NCBI RefSeq assembly: GCF_000715075.1
Contig: NC_134081.1
Location: forward strand, 67,443,153 to 67,507,152
Direction: 5' to 3'
DNA: 64,000 nt
DNA from: Nicotiana tabacum
Lineage: Eukaryota; Streptophyta; Magnoliopsida; Solanales; Solanaceae
Shown here: one piece after another, positions 1 through 10,822 of the stretch
Layout of the letters: each line of letters opens with the position of its first letter
Position numbering within the stretch: the stretch's first letter is position 1
Program-made: the position numbers and the translations under genes
Notes under the pieces: model-generated
Told to the model about the DNA's origin: nothing
Database searches by the model: none
Seen by the model: the letters and a program-made list of their open reading frames with translations, nothing else

Positions 1-810
1 TATGCTCACCATATTGGGCTATCTGAGGCTTAACTAATGTTGTTGCAGCGCTTCGGCCGGTCATTTGGTGCATTTGAGCCCCATTACCCTATTTTATGCT
101 TTTCGTATTTGTGTTTTTTGTCTTATGACTTACAGGGATGGTTGGTTTGGCTTCGAGACGGTTTGGGAGTGATTTAGGACACTTAGTCTTATTTTGAAAG
201 TTTAAATTACTTATGTTGACCAAGGTTGGACTATTGAGTAAACGACCTTGGAATTTGGATTTGATGATTCTAAAAGGTTCGTATGGTGATTTTGGACTTG
301 GGTGTATGCTCAGATTTGGATTTGGAGGTTCCTAACATGTTTTAACTCTATTTGCCGGAAGTTGGCAATTTGGAAATTTGGATCATAGGTTTGGCTGGGA
401 GTTGAGTTTGATGTTATATTGTTCCGATTGATGTTTCAAGTCTTTGGATAGGTTCATTTAGTGCATTGAGACTTGTGTGCAAAGTTTGGTTGTAATCCAA
501 AATGTTTAAGTGTGAATCAGACATGTTTGGCGAAGATAGAGGTTTGAAAAGTTAAGAGATAGATTTTGATAGTCGATTATTGGTTTGATGTTAGCTGTGG
601 TTTTTTGGGCTTTTCTAGAGTTTGGATAAGGCATTAGGACTTGTTGGTATGATTGGAAGGGGTCCCAGGAGTCTCGTGTGCATTTCAAAATGATTTTGGA
701 GTATTTGGGTATCATTTGGTAGTTGGGGGTCCTCGGGATGATTTCGTGTGGTTAACGGGGAAGTTGAAGTGTAATTGCAGCTGCTGAAGTTTTGTTGCTT
801 CTGGTGTTTT

Positions 811-1031
811 CGCACCTGCGGTTTGGGGACTGCAGGTGCGGCGCCGCATATGCGTTGGATTGTCCGCAAAAGCGGATCTTGGGAAGAATGTCTGGAACCG
901 CAGATGCGGTAGAGGGACCGCACCTGCAGAGTCGTAGATGTGGCTAGTAGACCGCAGATGCGGTTTAGGCTGGATTAATGAATTTCGCAAATGCGAGCCT
1001 TGGACCGCAAAAGTGGTGTCGGCGATGCAGA
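811..1031. repeat. CG-rich dyad array (CCGCA-NN-TGCGG) in LTR A
   Basis: Short dyads with conserved arms and a variable centre recur roughly every 20-40 bases: CGCACCTGCGG at 811, GCAGGTGCGG at 832, CCGCATATGCG at 844, CCGCAAAAGCGG at 864, CCGCAGATGCGG at 898 and 952, and TCGCAAATGCGA at 985. Many centres create an E-box-like CANNTG. The last copy has both outer arm bases changed together (C to T, G to A). The same 12-mer is found in other LTR families in this window. Confidence 0.85.
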
Positions 1032-2438
1032 ATCACTAGCATACTTCATATATTTCGAGGGTTAGCTCACTTTTTCATTATTTTGAATTTTGGATCTTGG
1101 TAAGAGGTGATTTTTGAGGAAGGTTTCATCACTACTTTGTGGGTAAGTAATTTTCACATAGATTTGACTATATGTCTTAAGTCCCCATGGATTTATACAC
1201 TTTAATCATGGAGTTTTGAAGGAAAATTTAGGAATTTTGTCTACAACTTAAGAGGGTATATTTTGGGGGATTTGAGGTTGATTTGGACTTGGTTTTGGAA
1301 TCTAATCATACATTTGGACTCGTGAGGTTATGGGTTGGCGGGATCTATCCCTTGACTTGGATTTGATCATGTAAGATTGGGTTGACTTTGTTGGCCTTTT
1401 GGTGATTGAGTAAGGATTGGAACTTTATTGTTTGGAGTTAATTTTTATAGTATTATTTGACGCGATTGAGTTGTATATAACTATATTCGAGCCATTCGAA
1501 GGTCGATTTGTGAGGTAAGGCATTCTTGGAGTATTGTTTGGAGTATTGTTTTTCTCATTTGAGGTAGATATCTTGACTAATCTTGTTGTGAGGGAATAAA
1601 TATTGGGATACGATCTTATTTGCCTAATTGGAATGTGTGGGAAGCGACACATTGCGAGGTGACAAGCGTATATGTGGGTGTTGTGAATGATTTTGACCAA
1701 ATTAGACTTAAGGTTTCTATTATGTCTTGTTTGAATTGTGTGCTTTCTATGATTCATGTTTAATCATTTGTATGACTATGTGAACTTTATGAATCATGCT
1801 AGAGATCGTGTGTAGTTTTTGATTTCCTATTTGAACATGATGTTCACTATTGTATGGTGTACCCGCTTAATTTGAGTTGTAGTCGTACACTTCGCATATG
1901 CATACACCTTAGCATGCCATTATCCTCTGTCCATGATTATGTGATTTGATACGGTTTCTTGTATGCATGTATTCTTGTACATGCTTTCTGTGAGATGGAC
2001 TGGTTTGATGGCACATGAGTTGTCCGTGCGATTGTTATGATTATGACACATGAGTTATCTGTGCAACTTGTGGATAAGGATCTATCCCCTAGGGTCATCC
2101 TCTCATATTTCTCCTTGATAACGTACACGAAAATTATGGAAACTTATCAGTGTTAGTACTTTGCGTATTTTCTCTATATTCAAGCTCCTTGGATTTATAC
2201 ATGATTTTTTCGCTTAATATCACGAATGCTCTGTGTGGGTCCAACATAATTTAATACTCCATACTTATGGCTTATACACTAGGGCTTCTCTTATACTCTA
2301 GTGGTTATTTCTCTAATACACTAAGAGTCTTCTAGTAAGCACTAGTCTTCTACTTGGTATCACCTATACGGATTTAGTCCATTTCCATCAAATGCATATC
2401 TTGAAATAAACCAAAAAGAATCGTTTGTTTCGATGTTT

Positions 2439-2461
2439 GTGCATATCTTCTCTGTGTGCAC
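2439..2461. repeat. Single copy of the LTR A hairpin (GTGCATAT..GTGTGCAC)
   Basis: Eight-base arms around CTTCTCT. Six pairs are Watson-Crick and two are G-T wobbles as read. It is the same CTTCTCT-loop element that is tandemly arrayed at 29691-30127. Confidence 0.6.
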
Positions 2462-2917
2462 CGTTGTCCTCACCTGTACCTTATGCTTAGATTCTGGTAC
2501 TATTGCTATGTACATAAATATTCATGAACTATACAAGTTTGATAGTGAGTATCATTGACCACTATCGCCACTACCTCGCCGAGGTTAGTCTGATATTTAT
2601 TGAGTGCATGGAGTTATTTATACTCATACTACACTTTGCACTTAATTGTGCAGATTCAGGTGTTTGAACCAGCTGAGTGTTGAGAGCTATTGCTATTGCA
2701 GTTGAGACCAGAGGTAGAGCTGCTTCCTGATTACAGTCCCTCGCATCTCTTTCTTTCTTTCATTATAATTATTGTTTCAGACAGTATACTGTGTCACCAG
2801 ACTTGTATTTATATATTAGAGCTCATGAATCAATGTTACCAATTTTTGGGGATTTGTTGTAATGATTTGGTATTTATTTATGCTCATTCGACTTTCGTAC
2901 TCATTTATTTTTTATGC

Positions 2918-4520
2918 CCCATGTTTTCGTACGTAGGAGTACGTCGCAAGTCAATTGATGTAAGCTCAAAAATGAGATCATCTTTGAAAGTTCATACAGT
3001 AAGTTAATCATATTACCTTAGAGGTTATAAATATTTAAGATCATGAATAACAAGTACCAAGTGGGATGTAAGGCTTAGAAGCTAAACGAATTGAAGAAAA
3101 TAAGTTTTGTCGAAAGTCGACAAGTTGGGAATGTTATAACATATACTTTTGGGGTGAGACTAGCGTTCTTAACATGATAAAGAGGTTATATTATGAGTTA
3201 TTTTAGTCGTTTTATATTTATGTGTTATAGTTTCAAGTCAAGCGAGTTGTGGAACAAAATTTGGCAAAGGTCATCACAAGTTACATTCATAATATGCTGA
3301 AATTTAGGACAAATGTAGCCGAGCATTTCTCCCAATATACTTGACATTACATGATGATCCACCTACCAAATTGAATATCTACGAGTCTAGTTTCTAACTC
3401 ATTGAACCATTTGTCGATATGACATCAGAGTAGAAAGTTATTTGTATTTTCACAAAACTGCGCAGACTGCATAAGTGACAAGTAGGTGTGTCACCTACTT
3501 GCTTAAATGAAAGGACCAAATAAGTCCAAAATGGGGCTAGTTGGGGTCGTCCAAAGGGAAATTTTAAGGGATGATTTAGTTCTATATTTCACTCATTATA
3601 GAACAAAAAAAAAAGGAGATACACTCCAGCAAACGTCTCCCAAAAATTCAACACAAAATCCTAAATGATTTTCTCTTCTTTTCAAGTTCTAGTTGGAGGA
3701 AAGCCTAAGAGTTGAAGTACCAGGTTAGGATATGAGTTATTCACCAATTAAGGTAAGTACAGTGTCCTCTTTCATCACGTTTTTCTTCTGGAAAGGTAGA
3801 TAAATTCGTTCTATAATTGTAAGAACTCACGGGACGGTGATCAGAAGCCGTGAGTTCGAGTTGTTCAACTTGTAGTGGACTGTTTTGAGGGCTGTTTTGT
3901 GTTGCTATTGGGTTGTCTCTTTTGCAACTGTTTTTATTGAGTTTGGGAGGATAAAGGATGTGGATAAAGACCACATAATGGCAGGGTAGTTGGATGGTCT
4001 TTCGTCATTACATTTTTGGGTTGTTTGACACTACTATAGTTGTTGTTTTGTGTATGATGTGATTGGGGTGTGTGGGTTGTTTTGTGGTATTTTGTGATGG
4101 ATATAAGGTTGAAAAATGATATATACATGTTTTTATTGTTGTTTTCTTGTTGTTGGTGGTGTTATGTCACATTGGGAGGAAGTAAAGATTAGAGGGGAGT
4201 TGTTGCCCGTTTTATTATAAAATAAGTTTGTCGTTCATTGTGCGATAGTCGTACCTTCTGTAACTTAGTGATAGCATTATTATCGTTGTTGTAGATTAAG
4301 GTGCGACAAGACAAGTTCAACGTGATTATTAGACATATTGTGATAAGGTATGTTAAGGCTAAACCCTTTCTTTTATTTTGGTATGATCTCGTAACTACAT
4401 GCATTGGATAACGAGACATAAAGAGAAGTTCGTACTCCTAAATTTATGTACATTATCCTAGTCTCATAAGTTATAGTTTTCTCCCTTATCGGGACTTTAT
4501 ATTCAGTTAAGTATTGTCTC
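2918..4520 (+). repeat. Truncated LTR, family B (same family as the inner element's LTRs)
   Basis: Starting at 'tgccccatgttttcgtacg', this aligns by eye with the first about 1.6 kb of the inner element's LTR (34857 onward). Shared landmarks, in order, are 'aagtaagttaatcat', 'gtcgacaagttgggaatgttataacat', the 10-bp hairpin at 3479-3501, 'gaactcacgggatggtgat', and 'ataaggtatgttaaggctaa'. It stops at 4520, where the minus-strand E2 LTR begins. It is clearly older than the inner copies. The 3' remainder of this LTR is not seen elsewhere in the window. No coding potential. Confidence 0.8.
3479..3501. repeat. 10-bp perfect hairpin in LTR B
   Basis: CAAGTAGGTG-TGT-CACCTACTTG. It is kept perfectly in this decayed LTR as well as in both young LTRs at 35431-35453 and 43217-43239. 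Confidence 0.85.
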
Positions 4521-5033
4521 TGTCACGCCCCGACCTCGGGGAGCGCGACCGACGCTCAACCAAGATAACCTGATCAAGCAAGCCTGCTAGATATTTTCTA
4601 CCCGACCTTGCCTATGAATAGAGTGGAGATGTACTCCATTAATTAAACATTGAAAGGATTTCATAAACAACACCCATTTCATTACCATTAGCAACTTCAT
4701 TTAAAATTTTCAAAATATTACAAGTTTATAGATATAATGAAAACATATTTGCCAAATACCAACACTTCTAGTTCAATTCCCAACATCAAACACAACCCAC
4801 AACCTGCTTACGGAGCTTCTAAGTACAATAGAAGAGTAGTATGGAAGTGCCAACAACAAGGGCCCGATTATACCTCATAATACAACGTACAACATCAAAT
4901 GACATCAGGCTCGGAATAGAGTATGGCTCACCAAAACCTGTTGAATAGGGAGTAACTGTTTACGAGATCCAAAGATGCCCTCTGATGAACCACCTGTATC
5001 CATTGAAGATGCAGCGCCCCCGACAAAAGGGAC
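4521..5033 (-). repeat. E2 3' LTR, left part (minus strand)
   Basis: Begins TGTCACGCCCCGACCTCGGGGAGCGCGACC, the reverse complement of the LTR end seen at 16612-16642 in E3, so E2 and E3 belong to one family. The stretch 'gatgcagcgcccccgacaaaagggacgttag' mirrors E3's '..acgtctcttttatggggggcgctacatc'. The LTR resumes at 10823 after the E1 insertion. Confidence 0.85.
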
Positions 5034-5038
5034 GTTAG
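5034..5038. repeat. Target-site duplication of E1 (GTTAG, left copy)
   Basis: GTTAG directly precedes the TG of E1's left LTR. The same five bases follow E1's right LTR at 10818-10822. Five bases is the usual Ty3/gypsy duplication length. Confidence 0.9.
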
Positions 5039-5487
5039 TGTCACGACCCAACTGGAGGGTCATGACTAGCACTCGGGCCATACTTGCCGAGCACCAACGT
5101 ACATTTTATCTAATCTTTCTTATTATCTTTAAAGGCCAACAAGATCAATATAAATGGTAGACATGGATCATGAACATCCAACAATGAAATATAATGTCAT
5201 GAACATACGTAACATGGGACGACAAGACTGTCAAGAAACTATATATAAGGTATGAGCTACCATGGTGCCATGAAAGACTATACAACAAAAATCAGCCGAC
5301 AAGGCATTCCAAACCATACATGAGTCGACACCTGTTTATGAGCCTCTAAAAGAACATAAGTGCTATAACATTGCCGGAACAGGGCCCCGACATACGCATA
5401 ATGTCTATAACAAAAATGCATACCAAGACCACGGCAAGTCCGGAGAAGGGATCTCGCCAATAACCGCTGAACCGGATAGCCTACTGA
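5039..5487 (-). repeat. E1 3' LTR, truncated to its 3' end
   Basis: Near-copy of 8240-8688 (TGTCACGACC..CTGGAGGGTCATGACTAGC). After 'ccggatagcctactg' the right LTR continues 'tgatggggg' but this copy jumps into pol ('agttcatccagaattcac'). The junction lies on CTACTG (CAGTAG on the coding strand). Confidence 0.9.
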
Positions 5488-6714
5488 GTTCATCCAGAAT
5501 TCACATTTAGAGAGCTTAGCATATAACTTATGATCCTGAAGGGTCTGTAATACTATCCGCAAGTGGCCCGCATGTTTCGCCTCCGATCGAGAATACACCA
5601 GAATGTCATCAATGAATACGATCACGAACACATCAAGATAGGGCCTGAATACACTATTCATGAGATCCATAAAAGCTGCTGGGGCATTTGTTAGCCCGAA
5701 CGACATCACCAAGAACTCAAAATGCCCATATCTTGTCCGGAAGGCCGTCTTTGGAATATCCCTCTCCTTAACCCTCACCTGATGATACCCTGAACGCAAG
5801 TCAATCTTGGAGAAATACTTGGCACCCTGGAGTTGGTCAAACAGGTCATCAATTCTTGGAAGTGGATACTTGTTCTTTATTGTAAACTTATTCAACTGTC
5901 GATAATCGATACACATCCTTAACGACCCATCTTTCTTCCGCACGAACAAGACTGGCGCACCCCAAGGTGAAGTGCTAGGCCTAATGAAACCCTTATCCAG
6001 CAAGTCCTTCAACTGTGCCTTCAACTCTCGCAACTCTGCCGGGGCCATCCTGTATGGAGGGATAGAGATCGGTTGAGTGTCAGGCAATGCATCAATACTA
6101 AACTCAATCTCCCTTTCAGGAGGAACGCCTGGGAGTTCATCTGGGAAAACATCTGGAAATTCATTGACCACGGGGATTGATTGTAGAGTAGGCGGCTTCG
6201 CCTCCGCATCCCTAACACGAACAAGATGATAAATGTAACCTTTTGAGATCATCTTCCTTGCCTTAAGATAGGAAATAAACCTACCTTTTGGCGTAGCAAT
6301 GTTCCCCTTCCATTCAATGGCGGGTTCACAAGGAAACTGAAACCTAACCATCTTCGTACGACAGTCAACATTTGCATAGCATGAGGCCAACCAGTCTATT
6401 CCCATTATCACATCGAAATCAACCATTTCTAACTCAAATAAATTTGCCGAGGTTTGACGACTACAAATCATCACAGTGCAACCTTTATATACCCTTCTAG
6501 CAATCATAGAATCTCCTATCGGAGTGGATACCGCAAGTGGTTTACTTATCAATTCAGGTTCAATGCCAAACTTATTAGCCACAAAGGATGTAACATATGA
6601 TAAGGTAGATCCTGGATCAATTAGCGCATATACATCATAAGAAAACACAGACAATATACCTGTAACAACATCCGGAGATGACTCGAGATCTTGTCGACCT
6701 ATTAGAGCATAGGT
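5488..6714 (-). pseudogene. E1 pol fragment: protease and truncated reverse transcriptase
   Basis: Continues the gag frame without a shift after the TGA at 6715-6717. The retropepsin-type aspartic protease shows [11 protein letters not shown] near 6620. The RT begins near 6040 with its usual proline-rich entry ([20 protein letters not shown]) and includes the [11 protein letters not shown] block, the [17 protein letters not shown] block and an intact FIDDILVYS catalytic motif. It breaks off at KCEFWMNSV, where the 3' LTR is joined. The open frame runs on through LTR sequence to 5278, so the last about 60 residues of that frame are LTR and not pol. RNase H, integrase and chromodomain are absent. 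It cannot act on its own. In principle its RNA could be mobilised by a relative that supplies proteins, because the 5' LTR and primer site are present, but the 3' LTR lacks its U3. Confidence 0.9.
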
Positions 6715-8034
6715 TCAATTTTGAGCACCACTCGAACTCGGCACTGAACCTCTACCTCTACCACGACCTGTCGACTGTTGAAAACCTTGTGCTGGAGGTC
6801 GAACTGATGAGGAAGAACCAGACACAGATCCAGTCGGTTGAGCCATACCACCACCTCCTCTGTTAGGACAATCCCGCATCATATGGCCACGCTGTCCGCA
6901 AGAATAGCACGCATCGGATCCTCGACGGCACAGTCCAAAGTGGGCCTTGCCGCACTGATCACAACGAGGTGTTGGGGGTCTCGTCTGACTAGTATCTCTA
7001 TGAAATTGTGAGCCTGATGCCCTCAAACTCTGACCTGAACCAGAATAAGTAAATCGATCATACCGAGGCCTCTGAAACTTTGGAGGAGCACTAGCTACAG
7101 GTGGCGCCGAACTCCTCGAAGATTGGGGCCTGATACTTCCTCTAAACTCATCAGAATACCCTGCAAATCTCGCCCTCTTATGCTGGCCCCTATCCTGCTC
7201 CCTATCTGCCCTTTGCTGGCGCTTACGATCCTCTAGGGTCTGGGCATAAGCTTGAATACGGGAAATATCCATGCCCTCTACCAAGGAGGCTGTTGTGCAC
7301 TCATTTATCAGATGTGGTCCCAACCCGTTCACGAACAGATGCACCCTATCACTCATCTCAGCCACCATATGGGGAGCATACCTTGCTAAAGAATCAAACT
7401 GTATACTATACTCTCGTACACTCATATTACCCTGTCGAAGGTTCAAGAACTTATCAGCTCTAGCTCGTCGTATCTCAACTGGCAAGTAGTGACGAAGAAA
7501 GGCCTCAGAAAATTCCTTCCACACGGCTGGAGGAGCGTTCGGACCCCTAGATCTCTCCCAACTATCATACCAGAAAACCGCTAAATCCTGTAACCGATAA
7601 GAAGCCAACTCTACTGCCTCCGTATCACTAGCATGCATAACCCGCAATGTACGATGAATCTGATCAATAAATGTTTGTGGGTCCTCCTTGGGGTCTGATC
7701 CGGTAAACACTGGAGGGTCTAGATTAATAAAATCAAGAACTCTCGCACTAATCGGTTTATCAGCAGCACCGGTATTCTGCCTCTGAGCCTGAGCAGCTAC
7801 CAAGCTAGTCAACAATTGCACCGCACTGCGCATATCGTGGTCTGTAGTGCTAGACGGAGGAACTGGATGTACTGGGTGCCTCCTAATATCCTCTGGAGGA
7901 GACGGAGAGGTATGAGACGGCATCTCACTCTGAGCCTCACTTTGGCCTGCTCTGGCTGGAGGCACCTGAATGTTACCCTCTCCCATAGTTGTATCAAGCT
8001 GTTTACTAATCGCTTGCTTCCTAGTCGAAGGCAT
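6715..8034 (-). CDS. E1 Gag polyprotein (capsid, zinc knuckle), open reading frame
   Basis: 439 codons from an ATG 190 bases downstream of the primer site. It would form the virus-like particle that packages element RNA in the cytoplasm. A variable, Pro/Ser-rich N terminus leads into the retrotransposon Gag domain near residues 105-270 (PPVFTGSDPKEDPQTFIDQI, LRQGNMSVREYSIQF). One CCHC zinc knuckle, CYSCGQRGHMMRDC, lies near residues 380-395, followed by a Gly/Ser-rich linker. The start matches that of the inner element (M-x-x-TRK). The frame ends at TGA (6715-6717) exactly where the inner element reads an arginine codon before the protease, so this stop is most likely a CGA-to-TGA mutation and not a natural gag end. 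Translation beyond it stays in frame to 5488. Confidence 0.88.
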   Translation of the reverse strand: MPSTRKQAISKQLDTTMGEGNIQVPPARAGQSEAQSEMPSHTSPSPPEDIRRHPVHPVPPSSTTDHDMRSAVQLLTSLVAAQAQRQNTGAADKPISARVLDFINLDPPVFTGSDPKEDPQTFIDQIHRTLRVMHASDTEAVELASYRLQDLAVFWYDSWERSRGPNAPPAVWKEFSEAFLRHYLPVEIRRARADKFLNLRQGNMSVREYSIQFDSLARYAPHMVAEMSDRVHLFVNGLGPHLINECTTASLVEGMDISRIQAYAQTLEDRKRQQRADREQDRGQHKRARFAGYSDEFRGSIRPQSSRSSAPPVASAPPKFQRPRYDRFTYSGSGQSLRASGSQFHRDTSQTRPPTPRCDQCGKAHFGLCRRGSDACYSCGQRGHMMRDCPNRGGGGMAQPTGSVSGSSSSVRPPAQGFQQSTGRGRGRGSVPSSSGAQN

Positions 8035-8223
8035 CGCTGAAAGAAAATAAGGTGAATATTATATATGAACACTTACGACTCAACTCTACGCACGATCTAG
8101 ATTCAGGAAGAAGGTAACAACCCTAGATGTCACGTAGCCTCCTGATTATAAATGTGGCGCGCTACACATCCATAATCAAAATTCTACTAGACACGGCTCA
8201 TAGACATCCCCTAGGACAGACTT

Positions 8224-8235
8224 GCTCTGATACCA
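8224..8235 (-). other. E1 primer binding site (initiator Met tRNA)
   Basis: GCTCTGATACCA on the + strand, read as TGGTATCAGAGC on the element strand. This is a perfect match to the 12-base 3' end complement of plant initiator Met tRNA. It lies four bases inside the 5' LTR end at 8240. Confidence 0.9.
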
Positions 8236-8239
8236 AGTT

Positions 8240-10817
8240 TGTCACGACCAAACTGGAGGGTCATGACTAGCACTCGGGCCGTACCTGCCGAGCACCAACG
8301 TACATTTTATCTAATCTTTCTTATTATCTTTAAAGGCCGACAAGACCAATATAAATGGTAGACATGGATCATGAACATCCAACAATGAAAGATAATATCA
8401 TGAACATACGTAACATGGGACGACAAGACTGTCAAGAAACTATATATAAGGTACGAGCTACCATGGTGCCATGAAAGACTATACAACAAAAATCAGCCGA
8501 CAAGGCATTCCAAACCATACATGAGTCGACACCTGTCTATGAGCCTCTAAAAGAACATAAGTGCTACAACATTGCCGGAACAGGGCCCCGACATACCCAT
8601 AATGTCTATAACAAAAATGCATACCAAGACCACGGCAAGTCCGGAGAAGGGATCTCGCCAATAATCACTGAACCGGATAGCCTACTGTGATGGGGGAGCT
8701 GCGTCTACCCGTCTATCAGGACTTGCAGCACGACATGCAGCGTCCACAAATAAAAAGGACGTCAGTACGAATAAAGTACTGAGTATGTAAGGCAGGAAAG
8801 CATAAGTAAGAACAATAATGTAAACAGTGATAGGGAATATACAACCTGTGACATCTGGGTACCTCTGAGGGCTACTGACATGAAATACATGATACATACA
8901 TATATATATACATAAACTTTTAAAACATACGCCTTTGTGGGCATCATCATCATCATATCGTACCCGGCCGTAATAGGCTCGGTAAAACGTACCCGGCCAT
9001 CATAGGGCATCATCATCATCATATCGTACCCGGCCGTAATAGGCTCGGTAAAACGTACCCGGCCATCATAGGGCTCGGTAGAATCGTACCCGGCCACGTG
9101 GAGCTCGGTAAAACCCAACTGATCAGTGGTTGCACAATAGGTGCCATACCCGGCCGACTATAGCGCGGCTCGGTAGAGTAAAATAGATACATATATATGA
9201 TGCATGCTGGACTCATTGGAATCACATTTTGAACCTTTCGGAGTGACGTAAGGTCGGTATCCTTCGTACACGTTATTAGGATTAACTCTTCATCAAGAAT
9301 ATTATAAGAATTAGGAACTACCAACAACATTGATAATATAAGAATAAGATAAGTAACATCAATATCAATCGTTTCATAAGAAGGGCAGCAATGTAAGTAC
9401 TGCTAGCTTCTAAGAGTAGAGTAGCTTTGGGAGCTTCGTTCATTACATTATGTACAATTGGAGTCGTGCAAAAGAATGAAGGGGATAGCCTCACATACCT
9501 TGTATATACTGCCCAACCTCAAGCTATACAAATGTCACAACTCCTTAGTCTACAATAAGAGAAATGACACTATCATTATCGTTTAAGCGTCGTAACTATT
9601 ATGTATCGACCACAACCTATTTTACGATGAAACGGACAGCACCTCCCCTATTTATATGACTTCCCACAAGTCAATACAATCACCAAACAGCCCAAACAAC
9701 ATCATTAATAATCATATTGAGCCTCCAAAACAGTCCACCAACTAACAACATTACTACCAAGCCTTTCGATATATATTTCACAAGTTCTAGCGTCAACGAC
9801 TTAGCCATAACTTGGATAATCTTAAATATATATAGAGTAAGAGGTTCCTTACCTTTAAACAGAAAGAATAACTCCAATTTGACCTTAATTTTCCATGAAA
9901 TATCCCTTCAATTCTGCCACAAGAACAAGGAAGTGAAACTAGCAATTAATTCGGGTTTTTCGGCACTAGAATTACTTTAGAAGACTTGAAATCACCTAGG
10001 GTTGATATTAAAAACTTGAAGGTGAATTTACAGAACATAAAAAACTTAAAACAACCTCCCACACGAGCTGGAACAACACAAAAATCAGCAACAACAAGAA
10101 GAAAAGAAACTTACTAGCGCCACGGGATTCCCGGCATTTGATTTGTGTTGTTTGCCCTTTGTTTGGGTCTTGGATCATGAGAGAACCTTGAGAGACTGTT
10201 TTTAGGGTTATAAGGTCTGAATATACAGAAAAATAATGACTTAAAACGGGGTTGAGGTATCTTATATATGTCCATATGTCTTAAACCGCCTTTGTGGGCC
10301 CCATAGAGAGCAGCTTGGCGCACTCTCGCGAAAATGCAAATATCTCTCTATTCTGAGATCGTATCGACGAACGGTTTAATGCGTTGGAAACTAGACTCAT
10401 AGATCTTGAATTTGATAGGTAGATAACCCCATAATTCTAAGCAAATTGGGAGAAAAATGCAGTAACATTTGACCTAAAGTTTAAGTAAAATTATAAACCT
10501 AAGTTGCGACAACTTTTATCGACTTTTGTTTCATAACTCGCTTGACTTCAAGACTTATGATGCGGATATTATATGATTCAAATACATTAAAACAAGACCT
10601 CTTGGGACAATTAATTACCTCTAGTGTTACCCGAAAATATGGGTTACAACATCCTTGATTCGTTTAACTTCAAATACTTGTTAACCACTCTTATACACCC
10701 TTGTATCGTTTAAGACCAATAGGATTAACTTCTTATCATCTCAAAGATAATCTCTTCTTGGATTTACGTCGACTAACTTACGGCGTGATCTATGGTATGC
10801 GAATTTGGGTTGTAACA
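8240..10817 (-). repeat. E1 5' LTR, complete
   Basis: 2578 bases. On the element strand it starts TGTTACAACCCAAATTCGC and ends GGTCGTGACA. It contains a perfect 66-base tandem duplication (8941-9072) in a wider run of 'cggccgtaataggctcggta' repeats. Short open frames inside it, including a Met-rich one from the CAT repeats, are not genes. It should carry the promoter, but I cannot fix a start site. Confidence 0.9.
8941..9072. repeat. 66-bp perfect tandem duplication in E1 5' LTR
   Basis: Two identical 66-base units, each starting GCATCATCATCATCATATCG, followed by partial 'cggccatcatagggctcggta' and 'cggccacgtggagctcggta' copies to about 9175. The reverse complement of its core (TACCGAGCC..TA..GGCCG) recurs in the inner element's LTR near 36571-36712, so the two families share this repeat. 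Confidence 0.9.
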
Positions 10818-10822
10818 GTTAG
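10818..10822. repeat. Target-site duplication of E1 (GTTAG, right copy)
   Basis: Directly follows the LTR end ..TGTAACA at 10817 and matches 5034-5038. Confidence 0.9.

Larger units (their letters stand above)
41..2917 (+). repeat. Degraded LTR, family A (Ty3/gypsy Tekay-like)
   Basis: Non-coding LTR sequence. It begins near TGTTGCAGCGCTTCGGCCGGTC, a decayed form of the usual TGTCACGACCCGGCCGGTC start. The text that follows ('ggcttacagggat..ggtttggg..gacacttagtct') resembles the LTR starts at 30960 and 31329. It carries a CG-rich dyad array near 811-1031 and one copy of the hairpin arrayed at 29691-30127. The stretch 'gtggataaggatctatcccc' near 2068 recurs near 29514, which ties the two copies to one family. 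The terminal GTGACA end is missing because family B LTR sequence starts at about 2918. No gene is visible. Bases 1-40 are unassigned flank. Confidence 0.7.
5039..10817 (-). mobile_element. E1: Tekay-like chromovirus, internally deleted, minus strand
   Basis: A Ty3/gypsy element read right to left: 5' LTR 8240-10817, primer site 8224-8235, gag 8034-6715, then protease and part of RT down to 5488, fused directly to the last 449 bases of its 3' LTR (5039-5487). Flanking GTTAG duplications show that it inserted as a unit. The 449 bases shared by its two LTRs differ at about 13 positions by my count, near 3%, so the insertion is moderately recent. The rest of RT, RNase H, integrase, the chromodomain and most of the 3' LTR are missing through one deletion. 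It sits inside the E2 LTR. Confidence 0.92.

Noticed and set aside
5278..5487. Last about 60 codons of E1's pol frame as a novel domain
   Set aside because: They translate 3' LTR sequence. The same peptide text appears in the complete LTR at 8479-8661.
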